This document shows, in pieces, positions 37,101 to 47,687 of a stretch of DNA of 64,000 bases (positions within the stretch are counted from its first letter, which is position 1; the number at the start of each line of letters is the position of its first letter). The position numbers and the translations under genes were made by a program. The notes beneath the pieces are model-generated. The model saw only the letters and a program-made list of their open reading frames with translations, did not search any database and was not told where the DNA came from. Origin of the DNA: Oxytricha trifallax (Eukaryota; Ciliophora; Spirotrichea; Sporadotrichida; Oxytrichidae); contig ARYC01018611.1 in NCBI GenBank assembly GCA_000711775.1, forward strand, positions 1 through 64,000. The letters are read 5' to 3'.

Positions 37101-37600
37101 TCTATAAATGACACCTTCATAAGACTTTTAAGTCATAAATTTATAAGAACATTTAACAGACTTAAACACCGGATGACAGGATTATTATAAGCAAATATAC
37201 TCTTTATAGTCGATAATAGCTAGACCTAACTTCAAGACATTATCGAGATCTTTCTTTATCTTCAAGATCTTACCAACCACAAATCTCCTCATAAAGATTA
37301 GAAATTTATAAAAGAGAGAAAAGATGAAGCAAAATATAGATTAGTTAATAGATAGTAAACACCCTCTAAAACATAAATGAAATCTATACCTATTTTCTCG
37401 AGTAACCAAAAATAAAAGTGAGTGGAATAAAACAAATTCAATTCTACAGACATTCTCCAGTTCCTTCAGGTCAAACCTACTATCACAGATTCTATTTTAA
37501 AACATAAATATTATCAGAAATTATGCTTGATTTTTACATATTCAGATATATTGAATGGGGGTCCCTAAGACCTCAATGTTATCGCATTATTATAATCATA
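34180..37600 (+). mobile_element. Type-2 element, copy C (longest copy, decayed)
   Basis: The plus-strand N-terminal part at 34,385-34,620 reads 'INYNNEND', TGA, 'STEVEDERYDKYDISKFYQ', matching copy A ('DSNDWSDEEDD...'). A middle basic segment lies at 35,240-35,340. A segment at 36,474-36,717 is like copy B. The conserved 3' block at 37,553-37,585 (GGGGGTCCCTAAGACCTCAA) is followed by an ATTATT run. This copy links A-type and B-type coding parts into one element of at least 3.4 kb. It is interrupted by many TGA codons and AT-rich insertions. Confidence 0.45.
36474..36717 (+). pseudogene. Type-2 protein fragment in copy C
   Basis: An 80-codon frame 'EEGIHYDSSSNYMDLNYSHN...' continues through 'NFIIKLAKYQQEISDFNLEE' to 'FRDIAKEFDQKYFKCG' and then TGA. 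Helical pattern and spacing resemble 'NQIKTIAGTIDYIQ...NMNKYYTNLC' of copy B. Function unknown. Confidence 0.4.
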
Positions 37601-38295
37601 ATGAGCATTATATTATATTTTTCTACTCAAATAAATTTCAAAGATAAAATAATTATGCCATTTCATGTCTTTCATCATATACTTAAACTTTTGTAAGATA
37701 TATTCGCTTATTTGGGTGTTTAAATACCTATTTGCTCAAATACTGTGTCTTTATACATTGAATAAAGGTCTAATTTTAATAATATTACTCTGGTAAAACT
37801 TAAATGTATAAAATAATAAAATTAGATAAGCATTAGTATTTTATAAAATTTATTCATATTATATGGCATATGGGAATAACCATATATACAATTTTAATGC
37901 AAACTTAACATGTAATACTTACACTTTTTGAATCTATCTGGATACCCGAGAATATCAATAATTATAAAATGTGCTTCAATTAATATCATGGTACTACCAA
38001 TTAATACCATCTTTGTGTGCCACTTAATTTAAGCTTTTAGAGCTTATCTCTACAGAATTTAAAATTAAATAACTTGCTAATTCTTGAGGGCATAAATTGC
38101 AACATAATAGATAACAGCTATGAATAGTTCTTCGTTGAATAATATATAAATCAATGGATTTACCACTTAAATCAATCTGCTTTTGAACAAAATCATCGAA
38201 AACTGTTATAGACTAATGTATGATTTATGAATTAATTGCATATATTTGTTGTTTGTATCTTACTGCAATTGAATGATTAAATTTATATATTAATA
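37601..38295. other. AT-rich stretch without gene
   Basis: Nothing recognised between the end of type-2 copy C and foldback element 2. Confidence 0.55.
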
Positions 38296-38710
38296 TTGTA
38301 GGAATACATTCAAAATTGGGAAATTATTTATAATTGAATTATTAATATATCAAAATCTTGGCAGTTAAAGTTGGCCAATTTAAACGATCTAGGGCTCATT
38401 CGATAGAGAATTCAAAATCAGCTGGACTTTGTTAATGGCAGTACTATTTTATCGCATCCCTGGAGCGAGATAACTTCACTTTAATTAACCACCTCTAAAT
38501 TCATTAAATTGTACCCTCACATTAAAGTCGAGTTATCTCGCTCCATGGATGCGATAAAATAGTACCGCCATTAACAAAGTCCAGCTGATTTTGAATTCTC
38601 TATTGAATGAGCCCTAGATCGTTTAAATTGGCCAACTTTAACTGCCAAGATTTTGATATATTAATAATTCAATTATAAATAATTTCACAATTTTGAATGT
38701 ATTCCTACAA
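38296..38710. mobile_element. Foldback (palindromic) element 2, 415 bp, TA target duplication
   Basis: Arms at 38,296-38,485 and 38,521-38,710 are near-perfect inverted copies around a spacer of about 35 bases, with TA on both sides and the same TTGTAGGAATAC terminus as element 1. It shares with element 1 a core of about 30 bases (TCGATAGAGAATTCAAAATC...) and the TATCGCATCCCTGGAGCGAG block. The stretch between terminus and core is quite different, yet still pairs arm to arm. Non-coding. Confidence 0.85.
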
Positions 38711-40085
38711 TACTATATTGTAATAATAACTAATATTGTTAACATTAAATATCAGATGTTTTGGTAATTTAGAGACAAAAATGCATGCAGTCTGGATATT
38801 GATTGTTTATAGTGGCTACTTTAAGCTTACCTGCATACCAGCAATAATTTATTATTTTAGAAGATCTTGTACAAACGAATATACGTTTATAAGACCATTG
38901 ATTTACATTTGATGCTGTTTCAAATTCATTAGTTCTTGTTTCCATTTCTCTAGTAATCTTGATGTTATATATTAGTGGGGAGATATCTCTAGCTTGATAT
39001 TTTAATCGTAGTATTAAATAAGTCTAAGTCATTTAATTTTAATCACTAGTTAAACAGTTATTATAGATTACTTATGATAAGGCTTGCGTATATTAACAAT
39101 TTAAGTTTATTTCTAAGCTTATTTACTGACTATATCTTCTGATCTTTGATGTTATTTAGTGTATTATGTCCATTTGTTTTTATAATATGCATTTATATTG
39201 AAGATTAAATTTAATATATGTATTATAAACTAGCAAGGCATAAAAGATTGTTTGAATTTAATAAGTTTTAGTGTTTAATTGTAATATTTAACTAGTTAAT
39301 TGAGAGTGAGAGTGGCTTGTTATGTAATAATTATATTTCATTGAAATTTGAAGAGTCTTAGAATATTCAAAGTTGTCTTTGCATGACTCATCATCGGAAT
39401 GGCTGTCAATGTCTGAGCAGACTCTGCATTCTCCTTGATCTTGAAATTTCTCTCTGAATATTAATTATTATTCGTAAATAAATATTGATGAAGTTATCAT
39501 AAGAATGTATTAAAATATGTTTAACATTGTATTAATATATGGTTAACAATAACAAGATATATGTCTTAACCAATCATATTTTAATCATAATTTAATATAT
39601 ATATCTATATTGAACTTAAAATTGGGTACTCTATCCAATGATTAGATAATAATCTTCATGTTTAAATAACTCTCTTCAGTCCTCTGAGCAAATCCCTATT
39701 TTAATGATAATAGACTCTCCTTAAATATTTATTTAATTCATAGAAAGTTGTTTATTTTCATTTACGAAGCAAGACAATAGACTATATTTATATATCAGTA
39801 ATTTTTGGCAATTAAATATATTAACTATAGATAAAAGAATAAAATCATTAGAGATAAGGAGGTTTTTAAAACTATATTTAAAATCATATAAATACTTTAC
39901 AATCCTTTATTGTATTGATGTCGATAGTATCAATAATAATTGATCATAAATACTTATTATCATAATAAGCTCATAATTAAAGATTAGAAGTAGTGCAACA
40001 TTATTTCATGATTATTTAAATTCTTTAATAAATTTTATGCATTTTAAATTATAATTAAAAACTTACATCATTGGAGACGCTGATA
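38711..40085. other. AT-rich stretch without gene
   Basis: No feature recognised. Confidence 0.55.
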
Positions 40086-40089
40086 GCTA

Positions 40090-41450
40090 TAACTTCTCGA
40101 ATCAGAATGTTGCATGGAAGCTGGAGGTTCATAATGTCTTTCTCGTGTATTCTACCCCTTATAATTGAAATATATGGTTCAGAATTATGGAGATAGTGAC
40201 TGGATTAAAAATGTTGCTATTTAATCATTGTTACGACACATCGATCATAGATATTGTAAAAACTGCTTTATGCCATCAATGACACCTGAAGATGCAGTTT
40301 TAGTGACACCCAGTCTCTGTGAATGTCTAGAATGCCTGGTAGTCTTTAATAGGCTGAAATAGTTCTTCTAAAATGAATTAATTGGTCTTAGATTGATTGA
40401 ACTTTGGTTAAGAAGTATAATTCAGCCACTTCTAGCTTTTATTTAATTATGTAAAAGCGATGCACACAAGTCTCAAAAGAGATAAAGTCTAATATTTACA
40501 AACTACGTCTGCAAAATCCAGCTTTAAACCATCTATACATTAGAAGTTGATCAAATTGAGGTGAAGAACCCACATGAAAATTCTAAAGCATCAATAGGGT
40601 TAAGAATGTCAACAATGAGGATGACTTCGAGTCTCTAATTTGTCTTTTGAGCCTAAGAAAGCAGTAGAATATCCTAAAAAAATACAATACTATTTATCAA
40701 AATCTGGTTGCCTTTTAAAGAAGTTACAAAGGTATCATCTCTAAATCTTAAAGAATTTCTTTGTAGGATTAGAAAAGGATAGCACATGCTCTAAAGGTAA
40801 CGCATATTTCAACAGATGATATGATATCTTCATTTGATTTAAATCGTAGGGATCAAGACATGTGCAATAGAGTATAAGCAAATCTCAATGGATGGACTCT
40901 GAAATAAAGATTCTCGCTTATCTCGCCTCAAAAGACAGGTGTCTGAGTCGGAGATTCCATCTCCCTTAGTTTTTGCACAAAGAGTTGCGTAGTAGCTCTA
41001 TAAATTGCCCTTTCAAAAACGTTTCTGTCAATTTGTTTGCAAAAGGATTTACGAAATAAGACTATAAAATATTGTAAATAATAAATTCTCCTTTGATTAT
41101 CATGAACATGCTGCAATCGAGACCAGTTTATGAGGCTAGATGAAGCATATAGTTATTAGGAAGAGATAAATCAAAATGGTAAAGTTCAAACATGGAGACC
41201 AAATAAACTCAAAGAGAGGTTGAGGAGCATAAAAGAAAATCTCGTATGTAATAATATCACTACTTCAGGATTTCCTTACCTCTCTCTAAAATTTCAGGAA
41301 TGCGAACTTAAATACTTGAGACTGTCAAAGATAAGATTTCAACTCAATGAGAATTTAGAACTTACACAACCTAAAAATGCTTTGCCGATCCTTCCTGCCT
41401 GTAGAATGATTGAAATAGAACTGTGATAAGAAGTAGGTAGGAATCAAGAT
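40090..41450 (+). mobile_element. Decayed element-like segment sharing sequence with 30 kb
   Basis: Moderate-complexity DNA. At 40,938-41,075 the plus strand reads, after a TGA, 'VGDSISLSFCTKSCVVAL' and then 'LSICLQKDLRNK'. This lines up with 'VGDSISLHLCMENRVVPL...LLCLQNRKS' on the minus strand near 30.1 kb, so the two regions are inverted copies of one family. A frame at 41,220-41,426 reads 'MRSIKENLVCNNITTSGFPY' and ends 'LPACRMIEIEL', TGA. The remainder lacks motifs. Confidence 0.35.
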
Positions 41451-41921
41451 AACTGACATGGCTGGAATTGGTAAAACTAATAAAAAATTAAAAACTTTTA
41501 TACCTGTGTAAAATGTAATTTAAGAAAAGTATATTATCAAATTATGGTCTTATCTATTTTGCAATAAATAGTTTTTACATGTATTTTATTTTCATTCACT
41601 CTAATTTTTAAATTCTTTTATATATATTTATATAATATTTATAACGATTAGATATTTTTAAACTTTCTGTTTAAAATTAGCTGAGTAATCTAAAATTCAC
41701 CAAAAGTTTTCCATTTTATACATCTAATTTATTTAATTCAATTATGTTATTATAAAACTAATATATATTATTAATTTTCTCTTGATTTATCACACTTGAA
41801 GTTATGTCAATGATAGGCATGATAATTGCTATTCAATCAGATAAAAACCAGAAGGACAACTTCCTAATCCAGATTCTTACTTTAGCAATACACTTCTCTG
41901 CATTATGAAGCATAAAGCAAT

Positions 41922-42059
41922 CAAAACCCCAAAACCCTTTCAGTAGTTTGATTGAGTTTTTGATTGATAAAAGTAGACTATTAGTGCATACTTTACTAGG
42001 GTTTTAATAGGGTTTATGTAGGGTTTAATCTTTAAATATTAGTATTTTAAGTGAGTATA
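41922..42059 (+). repeat. TBE left terminal inverted repeat
   Basis: About 138 bases matching, inverted, 45,919-46,058, with few mismatches. The first 16 bases are C4A4 telomeric repeats. Identity fades after GTGAGTATA. Confidence 0.9.
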
Positions 42060-42089
42060 ACAAGGAGTTTTTAAAAATTTCACACAAAC

Positions 42090-43440
42090 ATAAGCTTAGA
42101 GTCATGTGGCAGTTCTCTGAATTTTATCTTTCCAAGTTGATGTTTGATCGTTTCTATTGTAACTTAATTCTCTTAGATTGGCTTGATAATAGTTAAGTAT
42201 GCAAGTTCTCTGAGACCACCATTTATTCATTTTTATCGAGAAATTGTTTGATTCTCTGCTTAGAATCTCTCTAACCCCTGCAGCTAAAGTAATCGTTTCT
42301 TGGCATGCCACTCTCTATAATAATTACTGCTAGAGCCCAGATATCCCATTAAGTGTCTCCATCTCTCCAATCCTCTCTCTCTGGGAAATATCCAGGATGC
42401 CGTATACATTTCCTAATGCAGAGGCTTGCACTCTTTGAGCTCTGTTGAAGTCAATAAAATAAACTCTAAGAGGCTGAAAGTTCAACATGATATTCTCTGG
42501 CTTTAAGTCTCTATCAACATAACCAAGCTTGTGAAGCTCTTCAATCCCCTAACTATCTGCTATACAATCTAGCTAATTTATCTCTAACATCTATTGTCAG
42601 ATAAGAATTCTCTGTAAGTCATTTCAAGTAAAGGAAGCCTGAAGGCTACATGATCTTTACCAAGTAAAATAGCATCAAGCTAGATGATACTGCACTCATT
42701 TTACTTTGCCTTTTAAAGAGCATAATACTCATTAGCAAATTCCATTTGGAACTTGTCATCAGCAAGAAGTAATTGAAAGGATATATCTTGTAAGCATATT
42801 AGTCATCAGTAATTACTCTCTTTTCAATTTTATCTTCAAGAGTATGGTAGCTTTCTAGGCAAGAATCTAAGTCAATAATTTTTAATATAGGAATCTTTAT
42901 TGTCTCAATTTTAACCATGATTTTATTGATCTCAGACACTGGAAAATTCTTGACTGTCTTCATTTTTACTTACTTCTAAACTTCAACTCTAAGAGACTAC
43001 ACTGGGTTTCTTGATCTTCTCTTTTAAAGGAATTTATTACCAGTAGGTTCATGAATAAAGAAAAAACTTTAGTTGTGCTTTTTCTTTAAGTGCACTTTGA
43101 GGTCTCTAGTATGAGAATATGGCTTCTCACAGAACTCACAGACATACTTCCCATCTTTCTTTTAATGCCTGAGATATAACCTTGGCATATTGTTGTGTAT
43201 ATCTGTCTCTTATAAGTTTACTTGTAAGGGAAAACTTTATTGCATTCTTTGCATTAATAGTCAACTTTGCTGGTATTTATTAATGCTCTATGGAGCGTTG
43301 TTTAACCTCCTCCTCAATTTAGACAGCTTCTATAATAACATCCTACTTAACTTATATTTAAATCTCAAAGCTAAACTTGTCAAAGTTGTCATAAGTAGGC
43401 TCCCACTGAGTACAAGCGTCTCTGGTCTCTACTCTTCTTG
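42090..43440 (-). pseudogene. TBE zinc-finger/kinase ORF ('57-kDa' gene), frameshifted
   Basis: The minus-strand product starts near 'TQWEPTYDNFDKF' and has two C2H2-type finger relics: 'CKECNKVF' near 43,245, and 'CEFCEKPYSHTRDLKVHLK' at 43,085-43,140. A protein-kinase-like domain follows. 'EFANEYYALQKAKQNECSII' forms its N-lobe, 'GYVDRDLKPENIMLNF' (about 42,480-42,530) is the catalytic loop, and 'VYFIDFNRAQRVQASALG' is the metal-binding loop. At least three frame changes (about 43,210, 42,775 and 42,555) break it. Known TBEs carry a gene of this composition; its job in transposition is not settled. The catalytic loop reads DRD instead of HRD and the Mg loop DFN instead of DFG. Confidence 0.8.
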
Positions 43441-44072
43441 GTTGCTGGAATGATAATTTTTATTGACTTTACCCAAGTAATGCCGCTCTTCTCAAAAGGT
43501 TAGGGCTTATTTTAGTTTTCTGATATATTCTATTATAATAATGATAAAATATACCTTGATAAACTATAATAGTCAAGTATAAGACACTCTGGTAGATTCT
43601 GGGCTGAGAGGTTAAAAAATTAAATACCCATAGAAGACTGTTAGTTGACATATTTTATGAATTTTAAACATTTTAGTAAATTAAAATACTCCTAATGAAG
43701 TTTTGTTTCTCTAGGAGGTCCTCCAAATCAAGTTTGAACTTAATGTAGAGGGAAAGTTATTAAACATTATTAAATTAAATATGCTCCTAATTAAGTTTTA
43801 ACCTTAAAATTTAACTCCTAATAAAGTTTGACATAATTTGGAAGACCTCCTAAAATAATTAAACATTATTAGGAGCAATTTAATGGAGATAGAATGATAA
43901 AAATGGAAATCAATCTGTGAAACTTGGAGCAAGTTGTTCAATGCTTCTCCGCATATCTTTTCAAGGTTGACCTCCAGTAGGTCCTCCCTATTTAGTAGTA
44001 AGATTTTAATAAACTTAGAATGCAAATCCATAATTTTAAATTTCATTAACATTTCTAGAAAGAGCAAGCAAG

Positions 44073-44863
44073 ATGAAGTCTATGAATGATGCAATGAAGA
44101 GAATTTAATCTCAAGATTTAATAGGAAAATTTCGAAGTAAAGAGGACCTCTATAGATACTTGGTATAGCAAGGTAAATTCTTAATAAAGATTAATATATC
44201 CATTATAGTTGGACTCTTCTTGCCAACTTAGTAGGGAACAAAAATCTCATTCTTAAAAGCCTTACTTAGTGAAGAGAAAAAAGCTTTTAAGTCTAATGAA
44301 ATTAGAATGATAGAGATACCTAACTACCCTGAAATCTCTGTAACAAATCTTTATGATGATGCTATGAGTGATCCAGATGTTGCTCTCTACCTTCCATCAA
44401 AGCTAGAGCTCTCTAATAAGCTGCCAGAGAGAAACTTCTTCTTTAGTGTCCTTGGAACACTGAAACCTGAGTACTTAAATGAAGTTATTTAAGAAGCTCA
44501 TAAGAAACGCTACAGCATCTCTCCTGAAGAAAAAGAGAAGCAAGGTATTAAAATAAGTGACACCTGGCTGTAGGAACTTCAAAAGCATCCTTTCATCTCA
44601 AGTAAGCTTAGTCTTCTAACTTTATAGAAAAACCTGGTACTGCTATATACTTGATGAAAGAGCGCAGCAAATTAAACAGAGAGAGAAAGTCTCAAGTAAA
44701 GCATGAATTGAGTAAGAGACTCTTCAAAGATTTTTAAAAGCCAGACGAGATGAACATAGATGCAGGGGCTGGCACTAAGAGAAGAAACATGAGCCCAAGC
44801 AAGCCTTAAGAGGAAGAAAAGAAAGAGAAGCCAAATCCCTTTACGGGCAAATTTAATATGTGA
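44073..44863 (+). pseudogene. TBE small accessory ORF ('22-kDa' gene)
   Basis: ATG at 44073 opens a 193-codon frame to TGA 44652-44654 (about 22 kDa, the size reported for the TBE accessory protein). It begins 'MKSMNDAMKRIQSQDLIGKF'. A neighbouring frame carries on smoothly from about 44,628 ('KPGTAIYLMKERSKLNRERK') to TGA 44861-44863, ending 'NPFTGKFNM'. Either the annotated 193-residue end is right, or a one-base shift near 44,625 cut a longer protein of about 260 residues. Ser/Pro/Lys-rich end, no known domain. It is convergent with the transposase gene. Confidence 0.7.
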
Positions 44864-44869
44864 ACTTAT

Positions 44870-45908
44870 TCATTCGTTTAAATCTAAAACTTAATTTATA
44901 TACACAAAATCTCCCTTCTCTTGCGCATACTTTAGCTTTATCATCGCTGACTCTCTTAGCAGCACTCTTAATAAAATCGACTGTATCTATCTTCAGATCG
45001 TGCATCAAGTGATAGAGCAGAAGTTTCTTGAAGTGGCCTTTTAATAGGCCCCAATATAATTTAATTCCATTGAACTGAGGACTGTATGGAACATTAAATA
45101 CAGGTGTTATGTTTAGCCTTTCATATTCCCTTCCTTGTGTCTTTAGTTTTATGGACAGATAAGTTATCTACAAACAGAATAATCTCTTAGTCGGCGTACT
45201 TATCTCTGAGTTATTATAAGAACTTTATGTATTATTCGGTCTTTATTGAACGAGGGTGGATAACATAAGTCTCGAGGCCATTATCTTCGCTTATTCCACC
45301 AAGTATTGCATGAGTTTAAACCTTAACCTTTTAATCATATACTTCAATGTTGCTGTACCTCTTATACCAAGACCTTGATATGAAGGTATTAAAGGTGAAT
45401 ACTGCCTCATCAGCGTGTATAAACTTTATATTATGCTCTTAAGCCCTTTGCATTTAATCGAATATATAATTTAAATTATCCTTATAAAATGGAACATTAA
45501 AGTCAATCACTCTCTTAATGCGATTGACTGTCTTGTAAGATATTCCGTTCTTTTTATAAATGTTCGCTATAGATTAAGCAGATATATGAAGCTCAGGAAA
45601 TTGGCGATGAAACATCACAGCTCTTTAGGACAGAGAGAAGTGAGCCCAGTATTTAAGAGTCTTATCATTAATAAGATAATCGATATGATGCTACTGGAAT
45701 TTTAAAGGTCTTTTAGGCTTAGAATTAAGATGCTATCTCTTTAAATTCAATGCTAATAGACAGTGAGACCTCACAGTTGCAGGAGATTTATGGAGTAGCC
45801 TTGCTATAGACGTATAATCAGAACAGGCTTGAGTTAATCACTATATTCATAACATCCATATCGCAACTTAAACAATAAATCTATATACTCACTGTCATAA
45901 ACAGACCC
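44870..45908 (-). pseudogene. TBE DDE transposase ('42-kDa' gene), frameshifted
   Basis: The minus-strand product belongs to the Tc1/mariner-IS630 DDE group. The N-terminal helix-turn-helix includes 'GISYKTVNRIKRVIDFN'; the first Asp is in 'KFIHADEAVFTFNTFISRSW' (about 45,360-45,425); and the second Asp is in 'IILFVDNLSVHKTK' (about 45,140-45,185). The third position is in 'SPQFNGIKLYWGLLKGHF' (about 45,035-45,085), where the family would have Glu after Ile but this copy reads Lys. Frame changes near 45,785 and 45,137 also break it. It would cut and join element ends; this copy cannot be active as sequenced. The C-terminal limit is approximate. Confidence 0.85.
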
Positions 45909-45918
45909 CAAACCTCGC

Positions 45919-46058
45919 ATATACTCACTTAAATTACTAAAATTTAAACATTAAACCCATACATAAACCCTATTAAAACCCTAATAAAGTATGCACTAAT
46001 AGTCTACTTTTATCAATCAAAAACTCAATCAAACTACTGAAAGGGTTTTGGGGTTTTG
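45919..46058 (-). repeat. TBE right terminal inverted repeat
   Basis: Inverted partner of 41,922-42,059, ending in the G4T4 repeat. Differences from the left repeat include single-base changes such as GTAGGG versus GTATGGG. Confidence 0.9.
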
Positions 46059-46660
46059 ATTGCAAAAATATTGTAAGAGAGTTACAGTAGATTAAACAAG
46101 GCATGAAGAACAAGGAGTTCAGTGAGAAACATGTAGAAGAGGTAATGCAAATCTGTACAGAAGCCTGGCCCTATAATATTTATAAGTCTTTCTTTTTTAA
46201 TTAATAATTAAAATTTGTTTAAACAATACTATTTTAATATTAAAATATATATTATATTTTAATATATTATATTTGTTAACTTTTGATTGTTATAATATTC
46301 ATATCAATAATTAATATTTAAATAAATTAAAGAATATTTTTCAAAGTTTATATTGAAACATTCAGATTGATAAATTCATGTGAAATATAATGATTAAAAA
46401 AACACTTTAAGGGAAAATAAGTTTTTTATTTTAAATCTTATTTAAATTACATTCTTTATTATTTAGATTTAATTTCTTAAGATCTAATTATACCATTAAA
46501 TTTTATAATAATTATAAAAATATATATATATATATTTAATTGAACTATAAATACATAATAATGATGAAATCCAAAAGATATTTAAATATTTATTTCGAGA
46601 TTAAATTATTTATTTATAAATTTACAAAGTTTTACTTTTAATTATATTTGTTAACTTTTA
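46059..46660. other. AT-rich flank right of TBE
   Basis: Nothing recognised; AT-rich with a (TA)n run near 46,520. Confidence 0.55.
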
Positions 46661-46663
46661 ACT

Positions 46664-47014
46664 ATGAAAACCAGCAATATTAATTCAAAATCCAAAGCTA
46701 TAACTAAAGTGAAGAATTTAAGTAAAAATTAACAGGATGCATACTAGAAACAACCAAATGTACACATACCATAAATGGTTTAAAACTTGACAGACACATA
46801 GAATGACAAATCTGAAGAGGTTAAATTAGAAATTAAGAATGAAGAAGAGAATAAGCAAATCATACTTCCAAAAAAACTGCAAGATCATGTTGACAAAATT
46901 TTAAGAGAAATTCAGGAATTAAAAGAGGCAAAAGAATATAATTTATACACAAAAGAGGAGATTGAGGAGGCATTCAGAATTTGTAAGGTAGCATTCTCGA
47001 AAGTATGGGAGTGA
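46664..47014 (+). CDS. Small charged ORF (116 codons), possible divergent first member of the cluster
   Basis: ATG 46664, TGA 47012-47014. The product begins 'MKTSNINSKSKAITKVKN', is Lys/Glu-rich and ends 'EEIEEAFRICKVAFSKVWE'. The C-terminal half ('LQDHVDKILREIQELKEAK') looks like a coiled coil. It sits just upstream of, and on the same strand as, the five-gene cluster with a similar size and an AT-rich leader. I cannot align its central part to the family motif, so membership is uncertain. Confidence 0.4.
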
Positions 47015-47687
47015 CATACAATTTATAAAATTAATTAATTATCCAATATTGAATTATTAAATTAAATAAGAATTCACTTTAAATCTTATAAGATATTAAA
47101 AGATATTATATTTGAATTTTATGTCAAAAATTTTAAATTAAAATTTTAATAACAGAAATACATTATTTCATTGATTAAAATTTGTTAAAGGCTTTTTTCT
47201 TAATTATTTTATCTTATATATCAACTACGGAGGGAAAGTAAAAGTAGATACTAAAAGTAAAGCTTAATATATTCGATTAAATTAAAAGATTAGATGAAAT
47301 TCTTTTAAATAGTATTTAAGTCGGAATTTTATTTAAAGCTATATGTTAATTCAGTGATTATACTTCTCATATTATTAGATAATTAAATATAAATTTGCTA
47401 TAAAAAAATAAGATTTTATTATTTTTTTGTAATCTAAATTTTATTTTTAAAAAATATAAAATAGAAAATAATATTATTTAAGTTCTTATAGATTATAAGG
47501 AAGAAATTATAAAAATTATAATAAATAAATTAAGAAAAGTATTTTAATCTATTACCTTTACTTATGACATTATAATATAAATACATATTAATCCTTTAAA
47601 AATTTAAATATTCATTTATAAGATTCAAATTTTCAAAATTATAAACATTAAACAATCAAATTATAAATATAAATAAATTAAAGATAA

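Larger units (their letters stand above)
41922..46058. mobile_element. TBE: TBE (telomere-bearing element) transposon, complete, 4,137 bp
   Basis: Begins CAAAACCCCAAAACCC and ends GGGTTTTGGGGTTTTG, the telomere-like (C4A4) termini that define TBE elements of Oxytricha. Terminal inverted repeats of about 140 bp, an overall length of about 4.1 kb and three genes (zinc-finger/kinase ORF, small ORF, DDE transposase) agree with the family. Flanking trinucleotides are AAT on the left and ATT on the right; TBE duplicates an ANT target, so the two sides fit the pattern but are not identical. All three genes have frame breaks. In this ciliate group TBEs are removed from the somatic genome and their transposases have been implicated in genome rearrangement. 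Confidence 0.95.

Noticed and set aside
41922..41940. C4A4 repeats as a chromosome end or telomere
   Set aside because: They are the terminus of a 4.1-kb element with a matching inverted copy at 46,043-46,058 and unique DNA on both sides, so this is a TBE, not a telomere.
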